Assembly: GCF_014698475.1 (NCBI RefSeq)
Contig: NZ_JACJTB010000001.1
Coordinates: 248,001 to 312,000, forward strand
Length of the DNA stretch: 64,000 bases
Direction: 5' to 3'
From: Nostoc spongiaeforme FACHB-130
GTDB taxonomy: Bacteria; Cyanobacteriota; Cyanobacteriia; Cyanobacteriales; Nostocaceae
Position numbers and translations under genes: made by a program. The first letter of the stretch is position 1; the number at the start of each line of letters is the position of its first letter. Below the pieces are notes generated by a model. That model did not search any database. It was given only the letters and a program-made list of their open reading frames with translations, and had not been told where the DNA came from. Shown piece after piece: positions 17,994 through 27,289 of the stretch.

Positions 17994-18845
17994 ATGAGGA
18001 TTATGATCAATAGACAAACATTCAACTCTTACATAACTTGTCCTAAACCTAATCCTCAAGCTCAATTCAGATTATTTTGCTTTCCTTATGCCGGTGGTAG
18101 CTCATTCATTTTTCGCACATGGTATGCAAGCTTACCTCAAAATGTGGAAGTTTGCCCCATAGAACTTCCCGGACGAGGAAAGCAGATGAAATTACCCGCA
18201 TTTACGCAAATGGAAACTTTGGTGAAAGCGATCGCACCCATCTTACTACCATATTTAGACAAACCATTCGCTTTTTTCGGTCATAGTATGGGTGCATTGA
18301 TCAGTGCTGCACTAGCTTGTCATCTTCGTCAAGAGTATGACAAACAGCCATCGCACCTATTTGTTTCTGCTAGTCGCGCTCCCCAAATCCCCCTATCAAA
18401 ACCACCAATCCACACCCTAGCAGAACATGAGTTTAAACAAAAACTGCGTCGTCTGAATGGTACACCTGCTTCAGTATTAGAAAATGACGAATTAATGCAG
18501 CTATTAATCCCTATCCTACGAGCAGATTTTACACTTTCCGAAACTTATCTTTATACCCAACAGCCCCAAAAAACACCGCTAGAATGTCCAATTACCGCCT
18601 TTGGGGGATTAGAAGACCAAGAAGTGAGCATCCAGGAATTAGAAGCTTGGCGATCGCTTACCAAAAATTCCTTCCAACTAGAAATATTTCCTGGAGACCA
18701 CTTTTTTATACACTCATTCCAATCACTTTTACTCGCAAATCTAGCCGCATATTTCAAAGCTTATGATTTAAGGTTTACCAATAACAATAAATCGACTTTA
18801 AATCATAGTAATATAAAAAGTCTATCTATAAAAACAGCACTATAA
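17994..18845 (+). CDS. Type II thioesterase (external editing thioesterase)
   Basis: 283 aa from ATG 17994; ATG 18003 is an equal alternative, and anything further upstream would lie in the REP-like repeat. The family motifs are FPYAGGSS, ELPGRGK, GHSMGA with nucleophile Ser98, and the C-terminal GDHFF His. Type II thioesterases of NRPS/PKS clusters hydrolyse stalled or wrongly primed acyl groups from carrier domains. The gene is discrete and lies at the end of the run of tailoring genes, just before the exporter. Confidence 0.93.
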   Translation: MRIMINRQTFNSYITCPKPNPQAQFRLFCFPYAGGSSFIFRTWYASLPQNVEVCPIELPGRGKQMKLPAFTQMETLVKAIAPILLPYLDKPFAFFGHSMGALISAALACHLRQEYDKQPSHLFVSASRAPQIPLSKPPIHTLAEHEFKQKLRRLNGTPASVLENDELMQLLIPILRADFTLSETYLYTQQPQKTPLECPITAFGGLEDQEVSIQELEAWRSLTKNSFQLEIFPGDHFFIHSFQSLLLANLAAYFKAYDLRFTNNNKSTLNHSNIKSLSIKTAL

Positions 18846-19035
18846 AACTATGGAAATCTGCAATAACTGATTAACCTTTCTCTCCCTTGTTTCAGTTATT
18901 CACATATCAGACTGCTATATCAAAATTCATATCTAACATAACCTTGATTGATTCATGATTTTAAACACTGATTTATGAGTCCTCAATCCTTACTCAAAAA
19001 CTCATTTTCTATTTCCCAGCCACCCCATAATTATA

Positions 19036-20370
19036 ATGTCAAATTTAATGTCAGAACAACCAACTAACACCAGCCTACGGAACTTTCTCATCATTTGGCT
19101 GGGTCAACTAGTTTCTGGTATTGGTAGCCAAATGACCGGCATTGCTTTAGAAATCTGGGCATGGGAAACCACCGGACAAGCAACTACTCTCGCCCTCGTA
19201 GGCTTTTTTGGCTTACTTCCTAGCATTATTATTACTCCCATTAGCGGTGTCCTTGTAGACCGTTATAACCGGAAATTATTAATGATGTTAGGTGATACTG
19301 TTGCCGTCCTCGCCACTATTACTCTCCTATTTTTATATATCAACAATTCCTTACAAATTTGGCATCTTTATATAGCAGCAGCTTTTGTAGGTACTTTTAG
19401 CCAATTTCAATATTTGGCTTACTCTGCATCAGTATCATTAATGATACCTAAACAACACTATACTCGTGCCAGCAGTCTTGAGTTTTTATCTCATCACAGT
19501 GCAATTATTATTGCGCCTGCTTTAGCAGGATATTTTTATAAAGTAATTGGTTTATTTGGCATTTGGCTAATTGATATTTCTACTTTTATTGTTGCCATTT
19601 CCAGTATTTTATTTATACCTATTCTCCAGCCTGCCCAAACAGCAGAAAAACAAGAAGATTTTTGGCAAAATTTAGGGTATGGCGTGCGTTATCTGACTGC
19701 CCACAAAAGCCTTCTATTACTATTAGTCATTAACTTATTATTTTTCTTTGCCCATGACCTAGGAGGTTCACTTTACATCCCCATGATTCTCGCCCGCACA
19801 GGTAATGATACTTTAGTGCTGGGTAACTTAATCACAGCCGCAGGATTTGGTGGTGTGTTGGGAGCCTTAATTGTGAATAAGTGGGGAGGTTTTAAAGACA
19901 AAATTAGAGGTATTTTACTGGGAATGATGGGTGTTGGTTTAACAAAAATAGTATTTGGTTTGGGTCGAACTTTGTGGGTGTGGATTCCTCCACAATTTTT
20001 GTGTTCTTTAAGTTTTACAGCCGGTGGAAGCGCCGATAACGCAATCTGGTTATCTAAAGTAGCTCCTAATGTGCAAGGAAGGGTTTTTGCTGCACGCTCT
20101 TTGCTTTTACAATTAGCTTCAGCTGTTGCCGTTTTGCTTGCTGGGCCTCTAGCAGATAAAGTGTTTATCCCTGCTTTTACTCAGGAAAGTAGCATAGCGG
20201 GTCTTTTAGGAGGAATATTTGGGGCTGGTACGGCTGGGGGACTGGCGATGCTATATGTAATTTGTGCGGTGTGTATGTTTCTGGTGGGGTTAGCTGGATT
20301 TAGTGTGCCATTGCTCCGAAATTTGGAAAAAATTCTACCCGACTATGAAGAAAAAGTATCTGCTGAATGA
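19036..20370 (+). CDS. MFS transporter, probable product exporter
   Basis: 444 aa with about 11-12 hydrophobic segments. The loop GVLVDRYNRK after the second segment is the MFS motif A (G-x-x-x-D-R-x-x-R-K). The overall pattern resembles the DHA3-type drug/macrolide efflux subgroup. It is the last + strand gene of the run, followed by convergent genes, so it probably marks the right border of the cluster and exports the product. ATG 19048 is an alternative start. Confidence 0.88.
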   Translation: MSNLMSEQPTNTSLRNFLIIWLGQLVSGIGSQMTGIALEIWAWETTGQATTLALVGFFGLLPSIIITPISGVLVDRYNRKLLMMLGDTVAVLATITLLFLYINNSLQIWHLYIAAAFVGTFSQFQYLAYSASVSLMIPKQHYTRASSLEFLSHHSAIIIAPALAGYFYKVIGLFGIWLIDISTFIVAISSILFIPILQPAQTAEKQEDFWQNLGYGVRYLTAHKSLLLLLVINLLFFFAHDLGGSLYIPMILARTGNDTLVLGNLITAAGFGGVLGALIVNKWGGFKDKIRGILLGMMGVGLTKIVFGLGRTLWVWIPPQFLCSLSFTAGGSADNAIWLSKVAPNVQGRVFAARSLLLQLASAVAVLLAGPLADKVFIPAFTQESSIAGLLGGIFGAGTAGGLAMLYVICAVCMFLVGLAGFSVPLLRNLEKILPDYEEKVSAE

Positions 20371-20406
20371 GGGTTGTAGTGGCTAAACATGATGATTAGG
20401 GATTGG

Positions 20407-20449
20407 CTACCTTGTCTTATTTGATATATGGATAGACGAGACAAGGTAG
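20407..20449. terminator. Candidate bidirectional hairpin between convergent genes
   Basis: CTACCTTGTCT (20407-20417) pairs perfectly with AGACAAGGTAG (20439-20449) over 11 bp with a 21-nt loop. It lies between the converging MFS and hydrolase genes. There is no clear U-tract, so termination is only a guess. Confidence 0.4.
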
Positions 20450-20506
20450 ATAAGAGGGAGAGAGGTTTCCCTAGTAAAGTGTGGAGAATAAATAAAGTGT
20501 CTGTGG

Positions 20507-21259
20507 TTAATTTTTCAAAGTGTTAGAAAATAGTTGATTTTTAGCTATTACTGGTGAATGATATGGTTGCCAAAAGCGTAATATGGCTTCACCAACTGGC
20601 TGGGGGTAGAAGTAGTGAAAGAAATGATATCCTTTGGAATACTCCCAGAAATCATCTTCTGGTTTAAACATTTTTAACCATTTTTCTAATGTTGGGGAAT
20701 TGACAATCGGATCATTCTGACTCCCACAAACCATCATTGGCATAGAAACGCCACCTGTAGGTAAGTCAATTAACTTAAAAAGAGAGTGGGATAAAGGTGT
20801 TTGCTCTAAATCTCGCTTTAATACGGTGATTAGTTTTTTGGTAGTATTATGTGGTTGTTCACCAAACAGATGACGAACGGTATTTGCTAATATCTGTTCA
20901 CGACTGATAGGAAATAATTGTCGTTGCAGATAATAGTGGACATGCCAAGTATTTGCGGGTTGAGAGGCGACAGATAAAAGAACGAGCGATCGCACTTTTT
21001 CAGGATGTCGTCGCGCATAAGTTAGAGCGATCGCACCACCCGCACCATGACCTGCTAAATTTATTGGGTAAGCACATTCTGATAAAAATTCATCCAATAA
21101 ATCTACAGCCTCATCTATAGAATTGCCTTCATCCTTACCCGAACGATATTCCCACTGAGCTACATTTACATATTGCGATATGTATTGTAATAAGGGTTGA
21201 TCAAAACGCTGCAATACAGGACTAGAACTAATCCAGACAATATCAATATCATCATACAT
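20507..21259 (-). CDS. Alpha/beta hydrolase-fold protein without nucleophile (IsiC-like position)
   Basis: 250 aa. The fold is recognisable from LAGHGAGGAIAL and VRSLVLLS, and a CGSQNDP loop where the acid residue usually sits. The nucleophile elbow, normally G-x-S-x-G, is G70-H-G72-A-G74, so the Ser is Gly. A simple esterase mechanism is not possible. It lies downstream of flavodoxin on the same strand, separated by about 260 bp containing repeats. In some cyanobacteria an alpha/beta hydrolase called isiC follows isiAB in the iron-stress operon. This gene may be that relative, but I am not sure enough to give the symbol. Confidence 0.75.
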   Translation of the reverse strand: MYDDIDIVWISSSPVLQRFDQPLLQYISQYVNVAQWEYRSGKDEGNSIDEAVDLLDEFLSECAYPINLAGHGAGGAIALTYARRHPEKVRSLVLLSVASQPANTWHVHYYLQRQLFPISREQILANTVRHLFGEQPHNTTKKLITVLKRDLEQTPLSHSLFKLIDLPTGGVSMPMMVCGSQNDPIVNSPTLEKWLKMFKPEDDFWEYSKGYHFFHYFYPQPVGEAILRFWQPYHSPVIAKNQLFSNTLKN

Positions 21260-21361
21260 AAAAACTCTAGAACCTCAAAGATTTATGACATTCAATCATC
21301 AGGTAAGTAATTACAGAGAATTAATTACTTACGAGTCATGAGTAATGGGTAACAAGTAAAT

Positions 21362-21440
21362 AGGACTGACGCTTGCGAGAACACTTAAAGGCGAACCCGC
21401 AGAGTAGGACACGAATTTATAAGAATTTGAGAGATTTCTT
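21362..21440 (-). repeat. Decayed copy of dispersed repeat R1
   Basis: GGACTGACGCTTGCGAGAAC and later AATTTGAGAGATTTCTTGCA recall the ends of R1, but the middle is diverged. It adjoins the heptamer array. Confidence 0.45.
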
Positions 21441-21451
21441 GCATAACTTGT

Positions 21452-21486
21452 TACTCATTACTCATTACTCATTACTCATTACTCAT
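21452..21486 (+). repeat. Tandem heptamer array (TACTCAT x5)
   Basis: Five perfect head-to-tail copies of TACTCAT. Degenerate 7-mer arrays of this kind (STRR sequences) are known between genes of heterocystous cyanobacteria. Confidence 0.9.
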
Positions 21487-21520
21487 TCTGGCTTCTGACT
21501 TCTAAATTCTGATACTCACA

Positions 21521-22033
21521 CTACAACCCAAAATCTCTTTTTAACTGAGATACCCAATCTTTTATCCGGTTATCTGTTAAATCGGATTGATTATCCTCAT
21601 CAATGGCTAATCCGACAAACTTGCCATTTTTTAAAGCTTTAGAATCGTTAAAGTCATAACCATCAGTTGACCAATAGCCGACAGTTTTTCCCCCGCGTTG
21701 AGAAATCTTTTCTTCTAAGATTCCCATTGCATCCTGAAAATTATCAGCATATCCAATTTGGTCGCCAGTGCCAAAATAAGCAACTACTTTACCACTAAAA
21801 TTTATGTCGTCTAGTTCGGGAAAAAAGCCTTCCCAATCACTTTGCAATTCACCAACATTCCAAGTAGGACAACCAATAATCAGATATTGATACTCGTCAA
21901 AATCAGCAGTATCCGCTTGAGAAATATCGTGCAGTTCTACCACACCATTACCAAATTCATCCCGAATGATTTCCGCCACAGATTCAGTCTTACCTGTTTG
22001 AGTACCGTAGAATAAGCCAATTTTTTGCGACAT
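21521..22033 (-). CDS. isiB: Flavodoxin
   Basis: 170 aa from the ATG at 22033; the in-frame codon at 22045 would add four residues not seen in known flavodoxins. The phosphate-binding loop is GTQTGKTE. The FMN-binding loops show CPTWNVGELQSDW and FGTGDQIGYADNFQDA, and the length and residues are near those of Anabaena flavodoxin. It is a soluble FMN electron carrier that replaces ferredoxin under iron limitation, passing electrons from photosystem I to FNR or nitrogenase. No isiA gene is adjacent here. Confidence 0.97.
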   Translation of the reverse strand: MSQKIGLFYGTQTGKTESVAEIIRDEFGNGVVELHDISQADTADFDEYQYLIIGCPTWNVGELQSDWEGFFPELDDINFSGKVVAYFGTGDQIGYADNFQDAMGILEEKISQRGGKTVGYWSTDGYDFNDSKALKNGKFVGLAIDEDNQSDLTDNRIKDWVSQLKRDFGL

Positions 22034-22484
22034 CTTCAACCCCAATATTGAGAAAACTTACTATTGATAATCAACAAATATCTAGCTCTTGGCGATGATA
22101 TTTGCAGCAAAATAAACTATGTCTGTTGAAAACAACAGACAAAACGCAGTTTTGCATCTTAATTGGCTAAAGCTTCTGGGCTTTGGATGCAATATCTGAT
22201 GTTAGCTATATAACTGCCAAACTTATTGAGATATATATTCAATAAGCTTTGAGCATATCTTATCAGATTTATTGAGATACTTTGTCAGTAGAACTAAAAA
22301 AAATTTTGTAAAAATGCAATATGAAATAATTATCATGAACGCCGCAGAGGAAGCAGCACCTCGACTTCTCCTGACGGAGACGCTGCGCGAACGCTCGGCG
22401 ACCAGAAGTAGGGGGAATGGTTTTACCCTTTCACCCCTAAACCCAATCAATCGCCGCAGATCATCTTGGTGCGTAAGTCTTACA
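22034..22484. other. 451-bp leader region upstream of flavodoxin
   Basis: A/T-rich and without a convincing gene. At 22361-22410 it holds a repeat-like block with GACGCTGCGCGAACG, related to the block inside the haemagglutinin gene at about 56630-56676. TGATAATTATTTCAT (reverse strand, 22322-22336) only loosely resembles a Fur box. Confidence 0.5.
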
Positions 22485-24608
22485 TCAGAAAACTGTACGC
22501 GCTTCTAAGTGGGCTGTAATTTCTTTGCGGGTGCGCCAAACAGGACGCAATTCCTGACGAGCAAATAATGGTAGTTGATCGCCAATATGGGGTGAATTTG
22601 GTTGTGTAGCATTACCATAACTAGTAAGAGCTTTGGCTTTCACTGGCTGTGAAAACTCTACAGCCGCAACAAAAGAATCACCATTAAATGCTTGGAAGCG
22701 TCCATTATCAGCTGGGGCAAAATAGACTGTGCGGAAGATACCTTTTCCGCCATCACCACCATTAGCAGGTAAGTCTAAATTGCCAGACCGCAATCTAAAA
22801 ACCTCACCCCAAGGGACATTTAGATTTCCATAAGTCTGTTCTATTTTTGTCGCTGCATCTACTAAAGCTTTGACTGCACTTTGTGAATTAGCCAAACCAT
22901 CTGGTGTGGTGAGGGGAGATTTTTTATTCCAAGGAGTACTAAATACTGTATTCAAATCGAGATTATCCACCCAAGCGTTAAATAGTACAGCGCCTCGGCT
23001 ATTGGCATTCGCCTGCCGATCCCATTTTGTCAATACTTCCGCAGCGCGGCGTGCTAGTGGATTTTCTTGTTTTTGGGCAGCAGGAATCAAATCATCGAGG
23101 ATTCTTTCTGCTAGTTCCATTCGCGTTGAATGTTTGTAGGTAATCATTTCCTCAAAGGAAATACTGTCATCCTCCGCTAACATTTTGGCAGAACGTTGGG
23201 CGCGGAAATCCATTGGCCATTGTGGTGCCATATAAGGTGGATAATTTTGGGCTTTGATGGCGATGGGAAAAGTTGTAGTCCAAGGTGGGTCATTGGCATT
23301 TTGCAACCATCCACTAGGCGGGTCTATGACTCTGGGTAAGTCTCGATATGGGTGCATTTTCGTCCAGAGAGTTTTTGAGGTATCGCCAGGGATGATGTTT
23401 TGCCAGTATGCAAAGTCTCCTTGTTGGCGTACAGGAACCAGACCGTTGAATAGGTGCATAATATGGCCTTCACGGTCGGCATACATAACAGTAAACATGG
23501 GTATTTGCAAGCGTTGTAATGCTTTTTGAAATTGGGTGAAATTTTTGGAACTTGCCATATTCCACCACTGTTCTAAAATGCCGGGACTGTTTTGACCAAC
23601 AACACGCAACGCGAGGGTTTTTCCTTCTTTGGCGCTAACTACAGGGCCATGAATAGAACTTTTGACTGTGAAAGTTTGCTCTTGGAAAGAACCGTCTTTT
23701 TGCTTGATTTTTAAAGGAAAGTTCGTTGTTTCAAAAGGGCGGACTTTGTTATCGAAAAGATAACCATCTTGTTGTAATTTCAGTTCGTAAACATCCCAAC
23801 CATCATGGGTGTTGACGGTATGCGTCCAACCTAAATTATCGTTGAAGGCGATCGCTAAAACAGGAATACCGACCAATGTTGCCCCATAAGCATCCATTCC
23901 AGGGGCGGTAATTTGGGCTTCGTACCACAAAAATAAATCTCCCCAAGGTAGGTGGGGGTTGGCTAATAGCATTGCTTTATCACTGGCTGACCTTTTTGGT
24001 GCGATCGCCCAACCATTAGAACCAGGGGCAGGCTGTGTACGATGTATATTAGCTACCTGTCCCGGATCGACAACAAAAGTAAACAACATAACTCGCTGTA
24101 AATGTGCGAGTACATCTTGTGGCGTGACTGGTAGCACTACTTTGACTTCATTGTCAATTAAATTGGGATGCTTTTTAGCATAGTTATTAATGCCGTTGGC
24201 AAAAGCCTGGAGATAATTACGGAATGCTGGGCTTTGGGCTGTGTACCAAGCATCAGCACGTTTGGGTACACCCATTGTCAGAACCCATTGATCTGATTCG
24301 AGATAATCTTCTCCCCAATATTCTGCTGCTTTGCCTCGCGCTTGACCGTAGAGACGCAATAGTAAATTTCCGTGACTTTGCATCTGCGCCCACCCAAAAG
24401 CCTGGAAAGCATTTTGAGGATTATTCCCATAAATATGCGGTACGCCGTAAGTATCCCAAAGAATTTCTGTTGGTTTAGTTACAGAACTAATACTTTGACT
24501 ACTGACTACTAAAGTTAAAACAAGACAGAGTAGAAAAGGTAAGAATCTGCGTGATATTTTTTGCCACTGAATAGGGGACAGTGGTTTTTTTTTAACAAAA
24601 GAGAACAT
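22485..24608 (-). CDS. Exported Ntn-hydrolase acylase (penicillin/AHL acylase family)
   Basis: 707 aa. A signal peptide is clear: basic start, hydrophobic stretch about 22-36, then SSQSISS. The precursor layout is that of penicillin-type acylases: alpha chain about 45-196, then GSNGWA, in which Ser197 would become the N-terminal nucleophile of the beta chain after autocleavage. An HDGWDVYEL-type region follows. Family members remove acyl chains from penicillins, acyl-homoserine lactones or lipopeptides. Anabaena PCC 7120 AiiC is an AHL acylase of this family but longer (as I recall), so this is not clearly the same protein. It lies near an NRPS cluster but on the opposite strand; a role in deacylating the product or in quorum quenching is open. 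Confidence 0.88.
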   Translation of the reverse strand: MFSFVKKKPLSPIQWQKISRRFLPFLLCLVLTLVVSSQSISSVTKPTEILWDTYGVPHIYGNNPQNAFQAFGWAQMQSHGNLLLRLYGQARGKAAEYWGEDYLESDQWVLTMGVPKRADAWYTAQSPAFRNYLQAFANGINNYAKKHPNLIDNEVKVVLPVTPQDVLAHLQRVMLFTFVVDPGQVANIHRTQPAPGSNGWAIAPKRSASDKAMLLANPHLPWGDLFLWYEAQITAPGMDAYGATLVGIPVLAIAFNDNLGWTHTVNTHDGWDVYELKLQQDGYLFDNKVRPFETTNFPLKIKQKDGSFQEQTFTVKSSIHGPVVSAKEGKTLALRVVGQNSPGILEQWWNMASSKNFTQFQKALQRLQIPMFTVMYADREGHIMHLFNGLVPVRQQGDFAYWQNIIPGDTSKTLWTKMHPYRDLPRVIDPPSGWLQNANDPPWTTTFPIAIKAQNYPPYMAPQWPMDFRAQRSAKMLAEDDSISFEEMITYKHSTRMELAERILDDLIPAAQKQENPLARRAAEVLTKWDRQANANSRGAVLFNAWVDNLDLNTVFSTPWNKKSPLTTPDGLANSQSAVKALVDAATKIEQTYGNLNVPWGEVFRLRSGNLDLPANGGDGGKGIFRTVYFAPADNGRFQAFNGDSFVAAVEFSQPVKAKALTSYGNATQPNSPHIGDQLPLFARQELRPVWRTRKEITAHLEARTVF

Positions 24609-24730
24609 TAGAGTTTGATTGTGCGTTAATTCGCCAAACTAATTGAGAGTATTTCTCAATTTCTCAATCACTTTAATACCTTTTGGACAAATGATCAATA
24701 TCTATTCAAAAATATTCTCAATAAGATTAT

Positions 24731-24772
24731 GCCCTCAGACTGGAAGTCTGGGGCTATACAAACAAAGCCTGC
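24731..24772 (-). repeat. REP-like hairpin repeat, copy C
   Basis: On the minus strand this reads GTTTGTATAGCCCCAGACTT then CCAGTCTG, matching the layout of copies at 17891 and 48377: fixed GTTTnTATAGCC followed by a hairpin whose arms differ between copies. Confidence 0.65.
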
Positions 24773-24842
24773 CTAAGCTATCGGCAACGGCAAAGCTGAA
24801 CGCAGGTTATATGGGTGCAAGAGTTGTGACTCACCTATACCC

Positions 24843-26219
24843 CTAAATATTTTTGTCTTTTTTACCTTCATCTCCTAACATTCGCAGTAATTTTCGCGCC
24901 ACTAAAACACTAACTACCCCAGCGCCAACTAATTCCACAGCCTGTACAACTTTTTTACCAATATCGTGAGGGTTTAAATGGTGATGAAATATTTCTTCAT
25001 CTAGCCATTCTGTCGTCGCTTTAAAGTCATGAATTGGGGTTGGTAATAGTGTTAAATAAGTACCTTGACGGATTAAATGTGCGGGTTCACCTGTAACTTC
25101 AAAAACATTGAATAAATTTGCAGCAGCGTCATTAATTCCTAACTTTAATAGAGTGCCTCGGATATTCACTCTAGCTGGTTTGGGGTCTTCTCCTAAAGCG
25201 AGTGCTTTCAAATTATGAGCAATATTTGCGCCTTGTTGATAAGCGACTTGTGCTGTGGGTGGTAGGGAAATATCAACAACTGCTGCACAATCACCACCTG
25301 CAAAGACTTCTGGAAAATCGAGCAATTGCATCTTGGGAGTAACTAAGGGACGGTGATGATGATCACGATGTTCTTTGGGGATGGGTAAATCTTGAATTAG
25401 GGGATGGAGAGAAGTACCAGCAGTCCAAACTGTAGTATGTGTTTCTAATGTTTTAATTTCATCATTAGTTTTATATTCAAGTGTGTATGGATGAACAGCA
25501 GTAGCTTCTGCTTGGGTCAGAATTTCTATAGCTGTGCTACGTTTTTGTAATTCTTTTTCGGCAATTTGACGCAAGGGATCGTTAATATCTCCATCAAGGA
25601 TGTTGTGACCATGATTGAGTATCATTACGCGAATTTCTTGAGAATTACCACCTAAAGCTTTATACCAATGTGGGAGAAAATCAGCTAAAGTTGCAGCCAT
25701 TTCCACACCAGAAGCACCACCGCCAACTACAACTACTGTTAATAGTTTGTGGCGTTGTTCTACATCTTTTGTTTGAATAGCTGTTTGTAAACAATCACGT
25801 AAATGTTTATCAAGTGTGATCGCATCTGCTTGTGTCCAAAATGGAAAGGCATTTTCTTTAGCACCTGCAACGTGATGATAGCCAGTTACACTACCCAAAG
25901 CTAATACTAAGTTACTGTAATTGTAAGAGTTACCCGAAACTAATTTGACTTCTCGTTGATGCAAGTTTATTGACTGTACTGTATCCTGCACAAAGATAAC
26001 TCCACTCCCTTTAAGCAATTCCGAAAAACGCGGTACTACTTGAATCGAATCCATTTCGCCATCAAAATATTCATAAAGCAATGGCTTAAAGCAAAATCGC
26101 TCATTTTTATCAATCAAAATTACAGAACGTGGATAATGCTCATGAGCTAAATGTAAGGCGGTAAATAATCCAGTAAACCCACCGCCGATAATTACTGTTT
26201 GATAAACTGGGCTGTTCAT
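24843..26219 (-). CDS. Type II NAD(P)H:quinone dehydrogenase (NDH-2)
   Basis: 458 aa from ATG 26219; the longer frame to 26294 begins with TTG and overlaps the next gene. Two dinucleotide-binding folds are present: IIGGGFTGL at the N-terminus for FAD and VVVVGGGASGVEMA at about 160 for NAD(P)H. AGGDCAAV near residue 300 is the usual FAD-contacting region. Single-subunit NDH-2 enzymes oxidise NAD(P)H and reduce plastoquinone without pumping protons. It is the last gene after the oxidase subunits, same strand, about 70 bp behind the small membrane protein. That context suggests it feeds quinol to the oxidase encoded upstream. Confidence 0.9.
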   Translation of the reverse strand: MNSPVYQTVIIGGGFTGLFTALHLAHEHYPRSVILIDKNERFCFKPLLYEYFDGEMDSIQVVPRFSELLKGSGVIFVQDTVQSINLHQREVKLVSGNSYNYSNLVLALGSVTGYHHVAGAKENAFPFWTQADAITLDKHLRDCLQTAIQTKDVEQRHKLLTVVVVGGGASGVEMAATLADFLPHWYKALGGNSQEIRVMILNHGHNILDGDINDPLRQIAEKELQKRSTAIEILTQAEATAVHPYTLEYKTNDEIKTLETHTTVWTAGTSLHPLIQDLPIPKEHRDHHHRPLVTPKMQLLDFPEVFAGGDCAAVVDISLPPTAQVAYQQGANIAHNLKALALGEDPKPARVNIRGTLLKLGINDAAANLFNVFEVTGEPAHLIRQGTYLTLLPTPIHDFKATTEWLDEEIFHHHLNPHDIGKKVVQAVELVGAGVVSVLVARKLLRMLGDEGKKDKNI

Positions 26220-26290
26220 AACAATTCTATTTTTTACAGATTTACTGCACAAAGATGAGCAGAAGAAAATAAATGTTGATTCTTGACCGA

Positions 26291-26530
26291 TCAAATAAAT
26301 AAAAAGAAAGTAATCAAGACTGCACTCAAAGCAATGGCAAACATAATAGCGTATTCCACTCTGCGGCTAAAAAATCCAACAGCCGCAACGAGAGCGATCG
26401 CTAGTCCCAGAATGCCCACATATTGACCTTTTTGTAAATTCTTGGCTATAAGTGGATCTTGGTTTATGCCTGGTGGTGGAGTTTCTTGAATTGACCGTGG
26501 TGATGGTAATTCTTGTGCTAATAACTTCAT
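26291..26530 (-). CDS. Small membrane protein of the oxidase operon
   Basis: 79 aa from ATG 26530, which has AGGAG 8 nt upstream; a longer frame to 26611 has no ribosome site and overlaps the oxidase subunit III gene. The first 40 residues are polar and Pro-rich (LPSPRS, ETPPPG). Two hydrophobic helices follow (about 43-58 and 62-79). I do not recognise the family. Position between subunit III and NDH-2 suggests an accessory or small subunit of the oxidase. Confidence 0.75.
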   Translation of the reverse strand: MKLLAQELPSPRSIQETPPPGINQDPLIAKNLQKGQYVGILGLAIALVAAVGFFSRRVEYAIMFAIALSAVLITFFLFI

Positions 26531-26568
26531 AAATTTACTCCTAGAATACTCTAACTTTTTAAGATTTT

Positions 26569-27237
26569 TTATACTCGCCATAAGTAAAGCAATGGAAATA
26601 GAAATGCCCAAACAATATCAACAAAGTGCCAAAATAATGTGGTTGCACTTGCACCAAAATGACCTTTGTTATAATTACCCGGAATAAAGGAACGGACAAG
26701 CATAATTATCTGGAGAATCACACCAGTCATAACATGTAGACCGTGGAAACCAGTTAACACATAAAATGTTGAACCAACTAATCCCGTACTTAAGCCAAAA
26801 TTGAGATTATGCCACTCAATAATTTGACCAATTACGAAATAAGTTCCCATAACGATTGTAATTAACCAAAGCCAGCGAAATTTATTCAACCTCCCTCGTT
26901 TCAGAGCATTTTCTGCTGGTTGAATTACAAAACTGCTAGAAAGTAAGACAATGGTATTAATAATCACAAATGTTGATACTTCTAGCCCCGAAACACCAGG
27001 AGGTAGCCAGTTTCTTGAGTGGGTTAATCGCAGAGCAATATAAGTCAAAATAAAACTCAAAAAAATTAAGCTTTCTGATAGCAGGAACACAGTAAACCCG
27101 AACATTCCTTTACCATGATGGTCTTCAGCCTTGCCGCCACCACTGGGTAAAAAACGCTGCAACCACTGTGGCAAATTTCTTCGCCACTTCTCAAAACGGA
27201 TAGGACTTTCATCTATATGGATAACGCGACGGGTCAT
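26569..27237 (-). CDS. ctaE: Cytochrome oxidase subunit III (ARTO-type)
   Basis: 222 aa with about five hydrophobic helices. GMFGFTVFLLSESLIF and the later GFHGLHV and FWHFVDIVWAFLF segments are the subunit III signatures, including the His and the acidic residue of the conserved core. It belongs to the membrane core of haem-copper oxidases. It follows subunit I by about 50 bp on the same strand. Confidence 0.94.
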   Translation of the reverse strand: MTRRVIHIDESPIRFEKWRRNLPQWLQRFLPSGGGKAEDHHGKGMFGFTVFLLSESLIFLSFILTYIALRLTHSRNWLPPGVSGLEVSTFVIINTIVLLSSSFVIQPAENALKRGRLNKFRWLWLITIVMGTYFVIGQIIEWHNLNFGLSTGLVGSTFYVLTGFHGLHVMTGVILQIIMLVRSFIPGNYNKGHFGASATTLFWHFVDIVWAFLFPLLYLWRV

Positions 27238-27289
27238 AATTTTTGATTAGTCATTGGTCATTTGTCCTTGGTCAACTTTCGACTTTATA

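Noticed and set aside
17794-17997. 67-codon frame before the type II thioesterase
   Set aside because: It is built from two repeat families and overlaps the thioesterase start.
21452-21486. Possible CRISPR array
   Set aside because: Units are 7 bp without spacers; it is a simple tandem repeat.
22322-22336. Fur box for flavodoxin
   Set aside because: Only about 10 of 14 positions of a 7-1-7 site match and it lies nearly 300 bp from the start; too weak to list as a site.
22223-22508. Two overlapping short frames in the flavodoxin leader
   Set aside because: They read through a repeat block and have no recognisable product.
22485-24608. Naming the acylase aiiC
   Set aside because: Same family, but shorter than the AiiC I recall and no decisive residue supports orthology.
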